From positions 1 to 35,357 of the forward strand of contig JAGVON010000076.1 in assembly GCA_020052735.1 (NCBI GenBank): a DNA stretch of 35,357 nt, in the 5' to 3' direction. Both the position numbers and the translations under genes were made by a program. The notes under the pieces are model-generated. The model made no database searches. It had not been told where the DNA came from and saw only the letters and a list, made by a program, of their open reading frames with translations. Numbering within the stretch: the first letter of the stretch is position 1; every line of letters begins with the position of its first letter. Below, piece after piece: positions 16,821-25,348 of this stretch. Source of the stretch: an archaeon. GTDB taxonomy: Archaea > Micrarchaeota > Micrarchaeia > Anstonellales > Bilamarchaeaceae.

Positions 16821-18332
16821 CTAGAGGTGCTTCGCATACTCTTCCGCGAGAAGGAGATATCTCCCTATTTTGCCCTTTTCCTCATCAGAAGGGTGCTGGG
16901 AGTATGTGAGGCAGGCTATTTTCGCGCGTACGTTGGCGCGGTAGCATTTGTAGTAGTTGAGGAGGGCGGGCATGCCCTCATCTTTGGAGAGCCGGAGGTA
17001 CTCGGAAACGAATAGATTGGATAAGTCCTTCCTCCCGTACGCATCCAAATCCATGGCCATGAAGCCGATGTCCGCAGAGGTGTCGGTATAGCGGAAGCCC
17101 TTGTTGAACTCTATGCAGTCAAAGATTGCGATGGGCTCCGTGAGGAAGATATTCCCGGAGTGCAAATCCCCGTGGCAGTCGCGGATGAAGCCCTTCTCCT
17201 GCCTCCGGAGAAACAGAAAATGATTTTTGCGGACGAATTCCGCGGCTTTATCCAAAATAAAATCCACTTTGTTTCCCATTCCGCTGGCCTTTTCCGCGGT
17301 TTCGCGCACTCCTTTTAGGTCCGCGAACTGTTCGGCAACCATTTCCGGGGAATTGTATCTGCAGTCTTCTATCACTTCTATTTTGGAATGGAACTCCGAG
17401 ATGATTTTGGCTATTGAGCGGATGTGCGCCTCAGCGACTTCCCCTTTTGCGAGCATGAGGGACATCATTTTCCCATAAGGGAGCTGCCTCATCTTCACCG
17501 CATAATCAATTGGAAATCCTGAGCCGCCGAAAGATGGGTGCGAATTCATGGATACAGGGACTACGCCCAGATAAACGTCGGGGCAGAGGCGCCTGTTCAG
17601 GCGCACCTCCTCTTCGCAGAGGGCTTTCCTCCTCCCGCGGGTGGAGAAGTCCAGGAACGAAAACTTCACGGGCTTCTTTATCTTGTATGCGTATTCTCCT
17701 GTTAGAAAAACCCAGGAGATGTGCGTCTGGAGGAGTTTGATGCTGGAAGCGTGGGGCGGGGTGCTGGGTGCTGTGTGCTGGGTGCCGGGAAAGGGGTGCG
17801 GGAAAGCGGAGGGGGATTGGAGCTGCGGAAGGAGAGGGGATATTCCGGAAACGGAACTGAGGATTGTGCGCAGGGATTCCTCCACCGGAAGGGAGGTGTC
17901 TATCGTGATGCGTTCTTCGGTAAAGGGCTCAAATGCCTTCGTCACTATGAGGTATTCCTCATACTTCGCCTCGCTGCCCCCTCCCCTGCGGCCCGAAAGC
18001 CGTTCCTTCACCTTTTCTTCGGGAAGGGTGCACTCTACGATGAAGAAATCCGTCCCTGCCTTTTCCGCGGCTTCCTTCATGCTTTTCCTCAAGCTTTCCT
18101 TGTAGAAGGTCGCATCAGCAATCACATTTTTGCCTTCGGAAAGGGAGAAGGAAACCTGCGCGGCCATTTCCGAATAGACGCGGGCCTTTTCCTCTTCCGA
18201 GTATGTGCGCTCCTTCAGCAGTTTTTGGCGGATCAAATCGGAGCTTACGTGCGCGGCGCCCAGCCTGGAGGAGAGCTCGCGGGAAATCCTGCTCTTCCCG
18301 GTCCCCGGAAGGCCTGCGACGAGTATGAGCAT
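16821..18332 (-). CDS. Fusion of P-loop kinase (N-terminal) and aminoglycoside phosphotransferase-like domain (C-terminal)
   Basis: LVAGLPGTGKSRISRELSSRLGA...VIADATFYKESLRKSM (AAA_33/COG0645-like); C-terminal FIRDCHGDLHSGNIFL..IAIFDCIEFNKGFRYTDTSADIGFMAMDL (COG2187/APH-like). Confidence 0.85.
   Translation of the reverse strand: MLILVAGLPGTGKSRISRELSSRLGAAHVSSDLIRQKLLKERTYSEEEKARVYSEMAAQVSFSLSEGKNVIADATFYKESLRKSMKEAAEKAGTDFFIVECTLPEEKVKERLSGRRGGGSEAKYEEYLIVTKAFEPFTEERITIDTSLPVEESLRTILSSVSGISPLLPQLQSPSAFPHPFPGTQHTAPSTPPHASSIKLLQTHISWVFLTGEYAYKIKKPVKFSFLDFSTRGRRKALCEEEVRLNRRLCPDVYLGVVPVSMNSHPSFGGSGFPIDYAVKMRQLPYGKMMSLMLAKGEVAEAHIRSIAKIISEFHSKIEVIEDCRYNSPEMVAEQFADLKGVRETAEKASGMGNKVDFILDKAAEFVRKNHFLFLRRQEKGFIRDCHGDLHSGNIFLTEPIAIFDCIEFNKGFRYTDTSADIGFMAMDLDAYGRKDLSNLFVSEYLRLSKDEGMPALLNYYKCYRANVRAKIACLTYSQHPSDEEKGKIGRYLLLAEEYAKHL
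17761..17788. repeat. Tandem heptanucleotide repeat, 4 copies
   Basis: GTGCTGG GTGCTGT GTGCTGG GTGCCGG within the linker of the kinase/APH fusion. Confidence 0.85.
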
Positions 18333-18356
18333 GCAGGGATTTGGGGCGCGTTATTT

Positions 18357-20897
18357 TTAATCGTGATTATATCTCGCATAATAGACCTTCTTTGAGATTT
18401 CCACTACCAGGACGTATGCGAGGACTATTCCGAACACAACCCCCAGCTCAAACAGGGTGAGGGGCTGGAACTGGAATATTATCCCTATGGGCAGGGTGAC
18501 CAGCAACACCGAAACGGCCACGATTATGAGCGTGAGCAGAATGAGGAGCGGGCTGGGCATGGACTTGTAGAAGGGCTTCATCGTGCGTATAGCAAATACA
18601 ACGAGGATTTCGGAGAGGAGGGATTCCAGGAACCATATGGTGTGGAACACGGTTTCGCCTGCGCCGAGCACAAGGATGATGAATGCAATGGTGAGGACGT
18701 CAAATACCGAGCTTATCAGCCCAAAGAATATCATGAAACGGACTATCCCCTTTATGTCCCACCTGCGTGGCTTCTTCAGCTCGTCCTTGTCCACGTTGTC
18801 CGTGGATACGGAGACCATAGGGATGTCTGAAAGGAAATTGTTGAGGAGTATCTGGGAGGGCAGGAGGGGGATGAAGGGAAGGAAGAGCGAAGCGGCGGAG
18901 AGGGTGAACATGTTCCCGAAATTGGCGCTTATGGTGTTCCTTATGTATTTCATTATGTTGCTGAAGGTCATCCTGCCCTCGGAGATGCCGTTCGCGACCA
19001 CGTTCAGGGATTTGCGGAGGAGCACTACGTCCGAGGCCTCCTTCGCGATGTCCGCCCCGTTCTTCACCGATATGCCCACGTCCGCCGCCTTGAGCGAGGG
19101 GGCGTCATTCACGCCGTCGCCCATGAAGCCCACAATGCGGCCGTTTGCGCGGAGCGCATTGACAACGCGGAGCTTGTCCGAGGGGCTCATGCGCGCATAT
19201 ATATTGTAATTCTTCACGGTCTCCTGCAATTCTTCGTCATCCTGGGATTCCACCTCCGCGCCGGTGAATATCCTTTCCGCGGCGTTCTGCACGCCCACCT
19301 GGGCGCATATGCCTGCGGTGACCTCCGGCCCGTCCCCTGTGAGCACATACACCTCAACGCCCAGCCGCCTGAGGTGGTCAAGGGCGGGAAGAGTGTCCTT
19401 CTTCGGCGGGTCCAGGAGTATGAGGAAGCCCATGAACACCATCCCCTCCTCGTCTTCCTTTGAGTATTCCTCCTTCTTCCCGGGCTTTTTGTATGCGACG
19501 GCGATTACGCGGTAGCCGTCCTCCCCGAACTTGTTATACATCCCTTCTAGCTTTTTGGAGTATGGGCGGATTGGGATTTCCTTCCCGGAGATAAGAAGCT
19601 TGGAGCATATGGGAAGCACGGTCTCCGGGGCGCCCTTCGTGATGAGCAGCCTGCCCTTTGAATTGTCAACTACTACGCCCATGCGCTTGCGCTCATAATC
19701 AAATGCGATTGTTTCAACCGGCGCGTATCCTTTAAGCCGCTCAATCTGGAATCTTTCCAATGCATATTTCCAGACGGCGGAGTCTATCGTGCCGCCCTTC
19801 ACGTGGCCGTGCTGGATGACTGCGGAGTTGCATAAGAGGGAATACAGGAGTATCTCATCGTTTTCATTCCCCATCGCGTCCAGGTAGCGGATCAGCGAGA
19901 CCTCGTTCTCGGTGAGGGTGCCGGTCTTGTCCGCGCACAATATGTCTATGTTGCCAAGGTCCTCTATTGAGTCAAGGCGCTTTACGATTACATGCTTCTC
20001 CATGAGGCGCATCGCGCCGTGGGAGAGCCCTATGGTTATTATTATGGGAAGGAGCTCCGGGGTGATGCCCACCGCGATTGCGAGGGCGAAGAGGAATGAG
20101 ACGAGCAGCCCGTGGCCCAGAAGTGAATTGATTATGAAGACAAACAGCGTCATTACGAGGATTACCTTCAGGAGCGTGTTGCCGAAGGAGCGGATGCTCT
20201 TCTCAAAATCCGTCTGCGGGGCGGGCGCCTTGAGCGCGGCGGATTCCTTCCCCATGTATGTGGCCCTGCCCGTGGAAACCACGATTGCCTTCCCTGAGCC
20301 ATATGTGATGCTGGAGCCCATCAGGAGCATGTTTTGGCCGGAGGCCTGGGGGCCGCCCTGGGCAGGGAGCGCATCCTTCGCCACGGGATTGGATTCCCCG
20401 GTGAGCGCCGCTTCGTTTGTTTCCAGCTGGTGCGCCTCAATGATGCGCGCGTCCGCGGGCACTATGTCCCCTATGGAGATGAGGACTATGTCTCCGGGAA
20501 CGAGGAACTTCGTGTTCATCTCCACAATCTGGCCGTCGCGCACCACGTGCGCGGACATTGAAACGTATTTTCTCAGCTCTTCCAGCGCCTTCTCCGAGCG
20601 GTATTCCTGCACGAAACCTAGGACGGCATTTACGAACACTATTATGAAAATGATGATTGCCTCGGTCGTGTCGCCGAGGAGGAACGCGATTATTGTCGCA
20701 ACGATTAGGATGTAGATGAGGGGGTTCTGGAACTGGGATACGAGGATGCGGGGAATTGTTTTCCGGTCCGGCGGCTCCAGCTCGTTCGTCCCGTACTTTT
20801 GGAGGCGGAGCTTGGCTTCCTTGGAGGATAAGCCGTCGCTGGATGTGGCCAGTGAAGAGAACAGCTCCGCGGGCTGCATCTTCCGGTATTCCTCCAT
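18357..20897 (-). CDS. P-type ATPase, magnesium-translocating (MgtA-like, P3B)
   Basis: AVGITPELLPIIITIGLSHGAMRLMEKHVIVKRLDSIEDLGNIDILCADKTGTLTENEV; TGES; VGFMGDGVNDAPSLKAADVGISV. Confidence 0.93.
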   Translation of the reverse strand: MEEYRKMQPAELFSSLATSSDGLSSKEAKLRLQKYGTNELEPPDRKTIPRILVSQFQNPLIYILIVATIIAFLLGDTTEAIIIFIIVFVNAVLGFVQEYRSEKALEELRKYVSMSAHVVRDGQIVEMNTKFLVPGDIVLISIGDIVPADARIIEAHQLETNEAALTGESNPVAKDALPAQGGPQASGQNMLLMGSSITYGSGKAIVVSTGRATYMGKESAALKAPAPQTDFEKSIRSFGNTLLKVILVMTLFVFIINSLLGHGLLVSFLFALAIAVGITPELLPIIITIGLSHGAMRLMEKHVIVKRLDSIEDLGNIDILCADKTGTLTENEVSLIRYLDAMGNENDEILLYSLLCNSAVIQHGHVKGGTIDSAVWKYALERFQIERLKGYAPVETIAFDYERKRMGVVVDNSKGRLLITKGAPETVLPICSKLLISGKEIPIRPYSKKLEGMYNKFGEDGYRVIAVAYKKPGKKEEYSKEDEEGMVFMGFLILLDPPKKDTLPALDHLRRLGVEVYVLTGDGPEVTAGICAQVGVQNAAERIFTGAEVESQDDEELQETVKNYNIYARMSPSDKLRVVNALRANGRIVGFMGDGVNDAPSLKAADVGISVKNGADIAKEASDVVLLRKSLNVVANGISEGRMTFSNIMKYIRNTISANFGNMFTLSAASLFLPFIPLLPSQILLNNFLSDIPMVSVSTDNVDKDELKKPRRWDIKGIVRFMIFFGLISSVFDVLTIAFIILVLGAGETVFHTIWFLESLLSEILVVFAIRTMKPFYKSMPSPLLILLTLIIVAVSVLLVTLPIGIIFQFQPLTLFELGVVFGIVLAYVLVVEISKKVYYARYNHD

Positions 20898-21020
20898 GCA
20901 CGGTAATCGGGGAATAAGGTAAAAAAGGATGCGGAAGGGCCGGCGCGGGGGCTGGCTGGAACGGTGCTGCCTGCCTGGGGCATGGGAACGCTTTTAATGC
21001 TCGCGCCCGATTCCTGCCAC

Positions 21021-21773
21021 ATGGCATCCGTCCATGGAAGGATTCTGTTTTCGGCGCTGGCCGCATTGTTTCTTGTTTCGGTTGCATACGCGCAGGCGGC
21101 GGGAGGCGACGCGCCAACGCACGGCACGTTCACCGGCACCGTGAACGGACCGAGGATAGACATAAACTACGTGCCTTGCCCGGACACGAATTGCGGCAAG
21201 ATAGTGCTTGTGCAGGTGGTCTGCAGGAAGGTCATCCTGAAGGATGACGGATGGTTCCCATTCATGCCGAGCGACGCGACGGCCGCATGGACCGAGAAGG
21301 ACGCCTCTACCGTGGACGGCGGGAAATTATGCACGGTGGATTACATCAACAATCCGGTTGAGCCGGAAAAGGGCGAGAAGGATCCATATTACAACGGGGA
21401 CGACCCGCAGGACGGCGGGGACAGGGGGGCTTCCACCGGCTCGGGCAACGCCGCGGACACGAAGAACGCCACCATCAATGACAAGCCGCGCTACGCGGAC
21501 AGGAACTTTGACTGGCTGCGGAGGAAATACGGGGACCCGGTGGGAAAAACCATAGAGAAGGTAACGCTTGAGTTTGAGGTCTGCGCCTTCTGCGCGGAGG
21601 GGAGGGACAGGGGCGCGAATTACGGCTGCTACCGATGGGATTACAACCAGAACCCCGGCCAGGAGGGGGCGGCATCGGATGCGGGCGGGAGCGGCGGGGC
21701 CTCGGGGAAATTCAACGAGGCGCTTGATGCGTGGTCAGCGGCACATGGGTTCAACCTGCCGAGGCCCGGGTGA
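21021..21773 (+). CDS. Secreted hypothetical protein
   Basis: ORF 20964..21773; ATG at 21021 gives signal peptide MASVHGRILFSALAALFLVSVAYAQA; several Cys (CPDTNC, VCAFC, YGCYRW). Confidence 0.7.
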   Translation: MASVHGRILFSALAALFLVSVAYAQAAGGDAPTHGTFTGTVNGPRIDINYVPCPDTNCGKIVLVQVVCRKVILKDDGWFPFMPSDATAAWTEKDASTVDGGKLCTVDYINNPVEPEKGEKDPYYNGDDPQDGGDRGASTGSGNAADTKNATINDKPRYADRNFDWLRRKYGDPVGKTIEKVTLEFEVCAFCAEGRDRGANYGCYRWDYNQNPGQEGAASDAGGSGGASGKFNEALDAWSAAHGFNLPRPG

Positions 21774-22639
21774 TGGCTATGAAGAAGGAGATTATACTTT
21801 TGGCGGCGTTCGGGGCATTGCTGATTGGCTGCACATTGAGGCTGCCGGATGGGACGGTTGTGGAGTTCCCGCCGGACCTAGGCGGGGGCGCGGCGCAGGA
21901 ATGCTTCTCCAGCGACGATTGCGCGTATAACGAGAGGTGCGCAGACGGCGATTGTGCGCTTGTGCCCGCGGGGGAATGCGGAACCTATTCCAACCACGCA
22001 TGGCAGGATTACGAGTGCTGCGCAAGCCCGGATTGCGGAGCCGGGTTCCAATGCACGGAGAATGAATGTGTGCCGGGCGGGGCACAGCCGGAGTGCGCTT
22101 CGGACTCCGAATGCCCGCAGGGATATGGGTGCGAATCCGGGGGCTGTGTAGAGTTACAGCCCACTCCGGGATGCACGCTGGACAGCGACTGCGCGGAGGG
22201 CTTCACCTGTAGCGGGAATGTGTGCGTGCAGATACCTCTGGAACAGTGGGGCGGCGTGGAGATGAAATTTACATACATAGGGCCGCAGGAGAAAATAGTC
22301 CCCAGTGTGGGGATTTCGGTCGGGGAGTTTGATTTGGCTGGGTTCGGGGGCGGTACCGAAGGGTTTGATTACAGCAACGACTTATATGAGATGGAAACCT
22401 TCAGGGTAACCGAGGAAGAGATGCGGGATTCCGTGCTTTCGGTGTTCTCCCTGGAATTCATGGACTCGGAGAATGCGCCCGAAGACCCCGCGGTATCCTT
22501 CATGGTTTACGACGCGGGGAGCGGAAACGTGGAGGAAATAATCCTGGACAGCGGGCAGGCGGGCATTGTGGCGGAGGCGATAAGGGATTCGCTCACCACT
22601 TCAATAGGGGATGCAGGTCCCCTGGACATATACGGATGA
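21773..22639 (+). CDS. Putative lipoprotein with Cys-rich C-x5-C-x5-C-x4-C repeat module
   Basis: MAMKKEIILLAAFGALLIGC lipobox; ECFSSDDCAYNERCADGDC..., ECASDSECPQGYGCESGGC, GCTLDSDCAEGFTCSGNVC; start overlaps the preceding stop (TGATG). Confidence 0.8.
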   Translation: MAMKKEIILLAAFGALLIGCTLRLPDGTVVEFPPDLGGGAAQECFSSDDCAYNERCADGDCALVPAGECGTYSNHAWQDYECCASPDCGAGFQCTENECVPGGAQPECASDSECPQGYGCESGGCVELQPTPGCTLDSDCAEGFTCSGNVCVQIPLEQWGGVEMKFTYIGPQEKIVPSVGISVGEFDLAGFGGGTEGFDYSNDLYEMETFRVTEEEMRDSVLSVFSLEFMDSENAPEDPAVSFMVYDAGSGNVEEIILDSGQAGIVAEAIRDSLTTSIGDAGPLDIYG

Positions 22640-22651
22640 CCTTCGTAATGC

Positions 22652-23563
22652 CTAGAGCTGCGCAAACGCCTGCGTGAGTTCGCCCTGGAGGAAAACCGTT
22701 CCATTCAGGAAATAGAAGAAGATGAAGAAATACCCCCAGATGGCGCAATACGCTATGAGGAGCTTGAACGCCAGCTTTGCGTTTCCAGGCTTGGGGAAGA
22801 TGGCGAGCCAGAGTGAAAGCAAGGTGAAAAGGGCCATGCTGCCCCCGGCTACGAGGGAGATGGACGGGGCGGTTTGGGAGAAGGAAGCGAACATCGCCGC
22901 GTTGGTTGCGAATATGGCGGCTGCGAAAAGGGCTGGCGCCCTCCCCCCGTATCTTGTGGCGAATGTGTCCTGCCCGGATTTCCTGTCGCCTTCCATGTCC
23001 ATTATGGTGGAGATGGCGTGCACTGCGGGCAGGTTGAGCGTGAGCACCAGCATCTTCCAGTCAAACAGGCCGGGGGAGCCGCTTAAGGAATAGGCCAGCC
23101 CGAAGGGGAAGAAACCGTACCCCATCGCGGACAACGAATCTATTATGGGGCGCTCCTTGAAGCGGAGCGGGGGGGCGGAATAGGAATAGGCGAACACCAC
23201 TCCGAGGGCTGCGAAGAGGATGTGGAGCGGGTTCAGGGTTGTTGCGGAAACCAGCACCATGGCGATTGCGGAGAAAAGGCACCAATTTTTTATCCACGGG
23301 ATATCCTCTTCCTGGATTTGCGCGCCCCAGATGATGGATTTCTTGCGCGGGTTCTTCCTGTCCGCTTCCCTGTCATATATGTCGTTCATGCCGTAGATTA
23401 TGAGGGATACGGGGAATGCGAGGATTGCCAATTCTATCCACTCAAGGGCTCCCGTGGGTATGCCTGCGGCCCAGAGCCCCGCCTTGTATGCTGCCACGGG
23501 CCCTATCCAGAAGAGGGGGCGGCTTATCCAGAACGCCTTCTTGAGCTTTTGGAAGAAATCCAT
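22652..23563 (-). CDS. UbiA-family prenyltransferase
   Basis: NDIYDREADRKNPRKKS and DMEGDRKSGQDTFATRYG (two Asp-rich motifs), multiple TM segments. Confidence 0.9.
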   Translation of the reverse strand: MDFFQKLKKAFWISRPLFWIGPVAAYKAGLWAAGIPTGALEWIELAILAFPVSLIIYGMNDIYDREADRKNPRKKSIIWGAQIQEEDIPWIKNWCLFSAIAMVLVSATTLNPLHILFAALGVVFAYSYSAPPLRFKERPIIDSLSAMGYGFFPFGLAYSLSGSPGLFDWKMLVLTLNLPAVHAISTIMDMEGDRKSGQDTFATRYGGRAPALFAAAIFATNAAMFASFSQTAPSISLVAGGSMALFTLLSLWLAIFPKPGNAKLAFKLLIAYCAIWGYFFIFFYFLNGTVFLQGELTQAFAQL

Positions 23564-23690
23564 CGCATCTGTAATGGAAAAAAACTGTTAAAAGGGGCGC
23601 GGGAAGGGGCATTCCAGGCACGGTTGATGGTTGCGGGCCATGGGCGCGCCATACAATAAATTTATATTGTTTATTGCACAGGACAATCAT

Positions 23691-23780
23691 ATGGAATCAT
23701 CGGACGCGTTCCTCATAGCCACCTTCTTCTCCGTGCTGCTGATTGTATTCTTCTATGCAAGGATAAGCCTGAGGAAATGA
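23691..23780 (+). CDS. Putative 29-aa single-TM microprotein
   Basis: MESSDAFLIATFFSVLLIVFFYARISLRK*; TTTATATT (23661-23668) about 26 nt upstream of the ATG. Confidence 0.5.
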   Translation: MESSDAFLIATFFSVLLIVFFYARISLRK

Positions 23781-23840
23781 ATGGCTGGCCCAACCCGGAA
23801 GACGGTTCATATAATCCGGCTTCAAGGTGTAAAAAGAGAG

Positions 23841-23913
23841 CGCCTTGGCCGGGATTCGAACCCGGGTCACCGGCTCGACAGGCCGGAATGCTGGACCACT
23901 ACACTACCAAGGC
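23841..23913 (-). tRNA. tRNA-Asp (anticodon GTC)
   Basis: Reverse complement: GCCTTGG acceptor paired with CCAAGGC, anticodon arm CCGGC-CTGTCGA-GCCGG, T arm CCGGG-TTCGAAT-CCCGG, discriminator G; T5 tract downstream. Confidence 0.95.
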
Positions 23914-23984
23914 ATTTTTGTTTCTCTGGGTTGAGAGATAAGATTAATGTAAGAAAGGAATAAAAAGGGGAGCCAGCGGGAGGC

Positions 23985-25301
23985 TCAATACCTCCTTACA
24001 TACCTGGGCGGCCTTGGCGGGGGCGCCTCGTGTTGCGGGCGCACAAGCCCGCTGCGCAGTACCCAACGGACATCAAACTCCTGGCGGTCATGCCCGGGGC
24101 CGAAGGGGCCGCAACTGAGGATTCTGCCGGTTCCGATCCGGTTGCATGTTACCGCCCTCCACCTTCCGTCCCGCAGGTGCGCGTCGCACCTCAGCCGGCT
24201 GTTGTTCACTTTGGAGCATTCAAAACCCACGACATCATAATCTTCGGGGTGCCGCTGGCGGCCTGAGGATTCCGCCCCGGGGGCGGTTCTTGAATGCGTT
24301 GGCTGGGCAGGGGGGCGTTCCCCCATGTCCGGGACTATCCTTGGGCCGCGGTGCCCGTCTTGGACCATTGGCAGGGGAGGGGTTGGCGGGGCGGTTTGGC
24401 GTGGTGCCTCATTTGCCGCATCCATTGCCGGTTCCCGGAGGCGCTCCGTAAGGGCAACAGTTTCATCTTCGGGCTGTTCCTGCTCCGGTTCGGAGGGCTG
24501 CACGACGCCCACGGCTGCATCCTCATGGTGGCCCCTGGACAGGAACTTGCGTATGTCCTGCCAGTACGCAAGTGTGAATATTGTCCCGATTATCAGCACG
24601 GCGGAGGCGGCCAATGAGATGAACAGTACCTTGTCGTCCGAAAACCCGGGAGAAAGCGATATCCTGGGGAGGAATGAATCCGATTCCTTCCATTCGAAAT
24701 ACTTGGGCTGGGAAGGGCGTGATGGGCATGGTATGTGGCGCTCTGCCGGTGGGGGGGAATCGTAATAATAGTTGACTAATTCCAGGATACGTAACCCCCT
24801 TCTGTCTATTATTTCATCGTCCGTCATGCTTTTGTAATCATCCAGGTCTTGGTGATGAATCGAATCCTCATTCCTGGCCTCCGCGTAGTGAATCCTGCGA
24901 TGAACCGAGCTTCCGCTTTCAGAATCCCCACATGAACGCCCATGGAATTCGTGGAACCCCGCGCTCCCTCCCGGGCTGGAGAATCCATCAACGGAGATTC
25001 CGTCCAGGTCGGTGTGGACATCCCTGTCATCGTAATGCTCGGTGCGGCTCCTCACATCCAAGGGGCTCACGCCAGTATGTATGTCGGCATCCCCATGCCG
25101 CTCGGTATGGCCGCGGAAGTCCAACGGGCTTAATCCATGGTGGTCAAGTCCGCCGTAGGCATTGGGTTCGCTCCTGCCACGGAAGTCGAACGGGCTTACT
25201 CCATAATGTTCCTGTTTGCCCGTTTCTTCGTCTATTTCAGTATGGCCGATAAATCCAAATAGACTACTCCCCTTATAGTGGTCTACCCGCTTAGTCCCCA
25301 T
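23985..25301 (-). CDS. Transmembrane protein with N-terminal repeat region and Pro-rich/Cys C-terminal region
   Basis: ORF 23985..25418; ATG at 25301 (MGTKRVDHYKGSS) preferred, TATA-like TTTTTAACTT about 26 nt upstream. Repeats GVSPFDFRGRSE/GLSPLDFRGHTE/GVSPLDVRSRTE; TM VLFISLAASAVLIIGTIFTLAYW. Confidence 0.75.
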   Translation of the reverse strand: MGTKRVDHYKGSSLFGFIGHTEIDEETGKQEHYGVSPFDFRGRSEPNAYGGLDHHGLSPLDFRGHTERHGDADIHTGVSPLDVRSRTEHYDDRDVHTDLDGISVDGFSSPGGSAGFHEFHGRSCGDSESGSSVHRRIHYAEARNEDSIHHQDLDDYKSMTDDEIIDRRGLRILELVNYYYDSPPPAERHIPCPSRPSQPKYFEWKESDSFLPRISLSPGFSDDKVLFISLAASAVLIIGTIFTLAYWQDIRKFLSRGHHEDAAVGVVQPSEPEQEQPEDETVALTERLREPAMDAANEAPRQTAPPTPPLPMVQDGHRGPRIVPDMGERPPAQPTHSRTAPGAESSGRQRHPEDYDVVGFECSKVNNSRLRCDAHLRDGRWRAVTCNRIGTGRILSCGPFGPGHDRQEFDVRWVLRSGLVRPQHEAPPPRPPRYVRRY

Positions 25302-25348
25302 AATAGTATTACTGCGCAAAAAGTTAAAAATAGGAAATAAGCAGGGGG

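Noticed and set aside
20437-21163. Minus-strand ORFs 20437..21117 and 20705..21163
   Set aside because: Overlap the P-type ATPase in a different frame and the divergent intergenic region; Pro/Ala/Arg-rich composition typical of spurious high-GC ORFs.
23841-25301. tRNA-Asp as an integration site for a mobile element
   Set aside because: No integrase and no obvious direct repeat of the tRNA 3' end were found by eye in the window.
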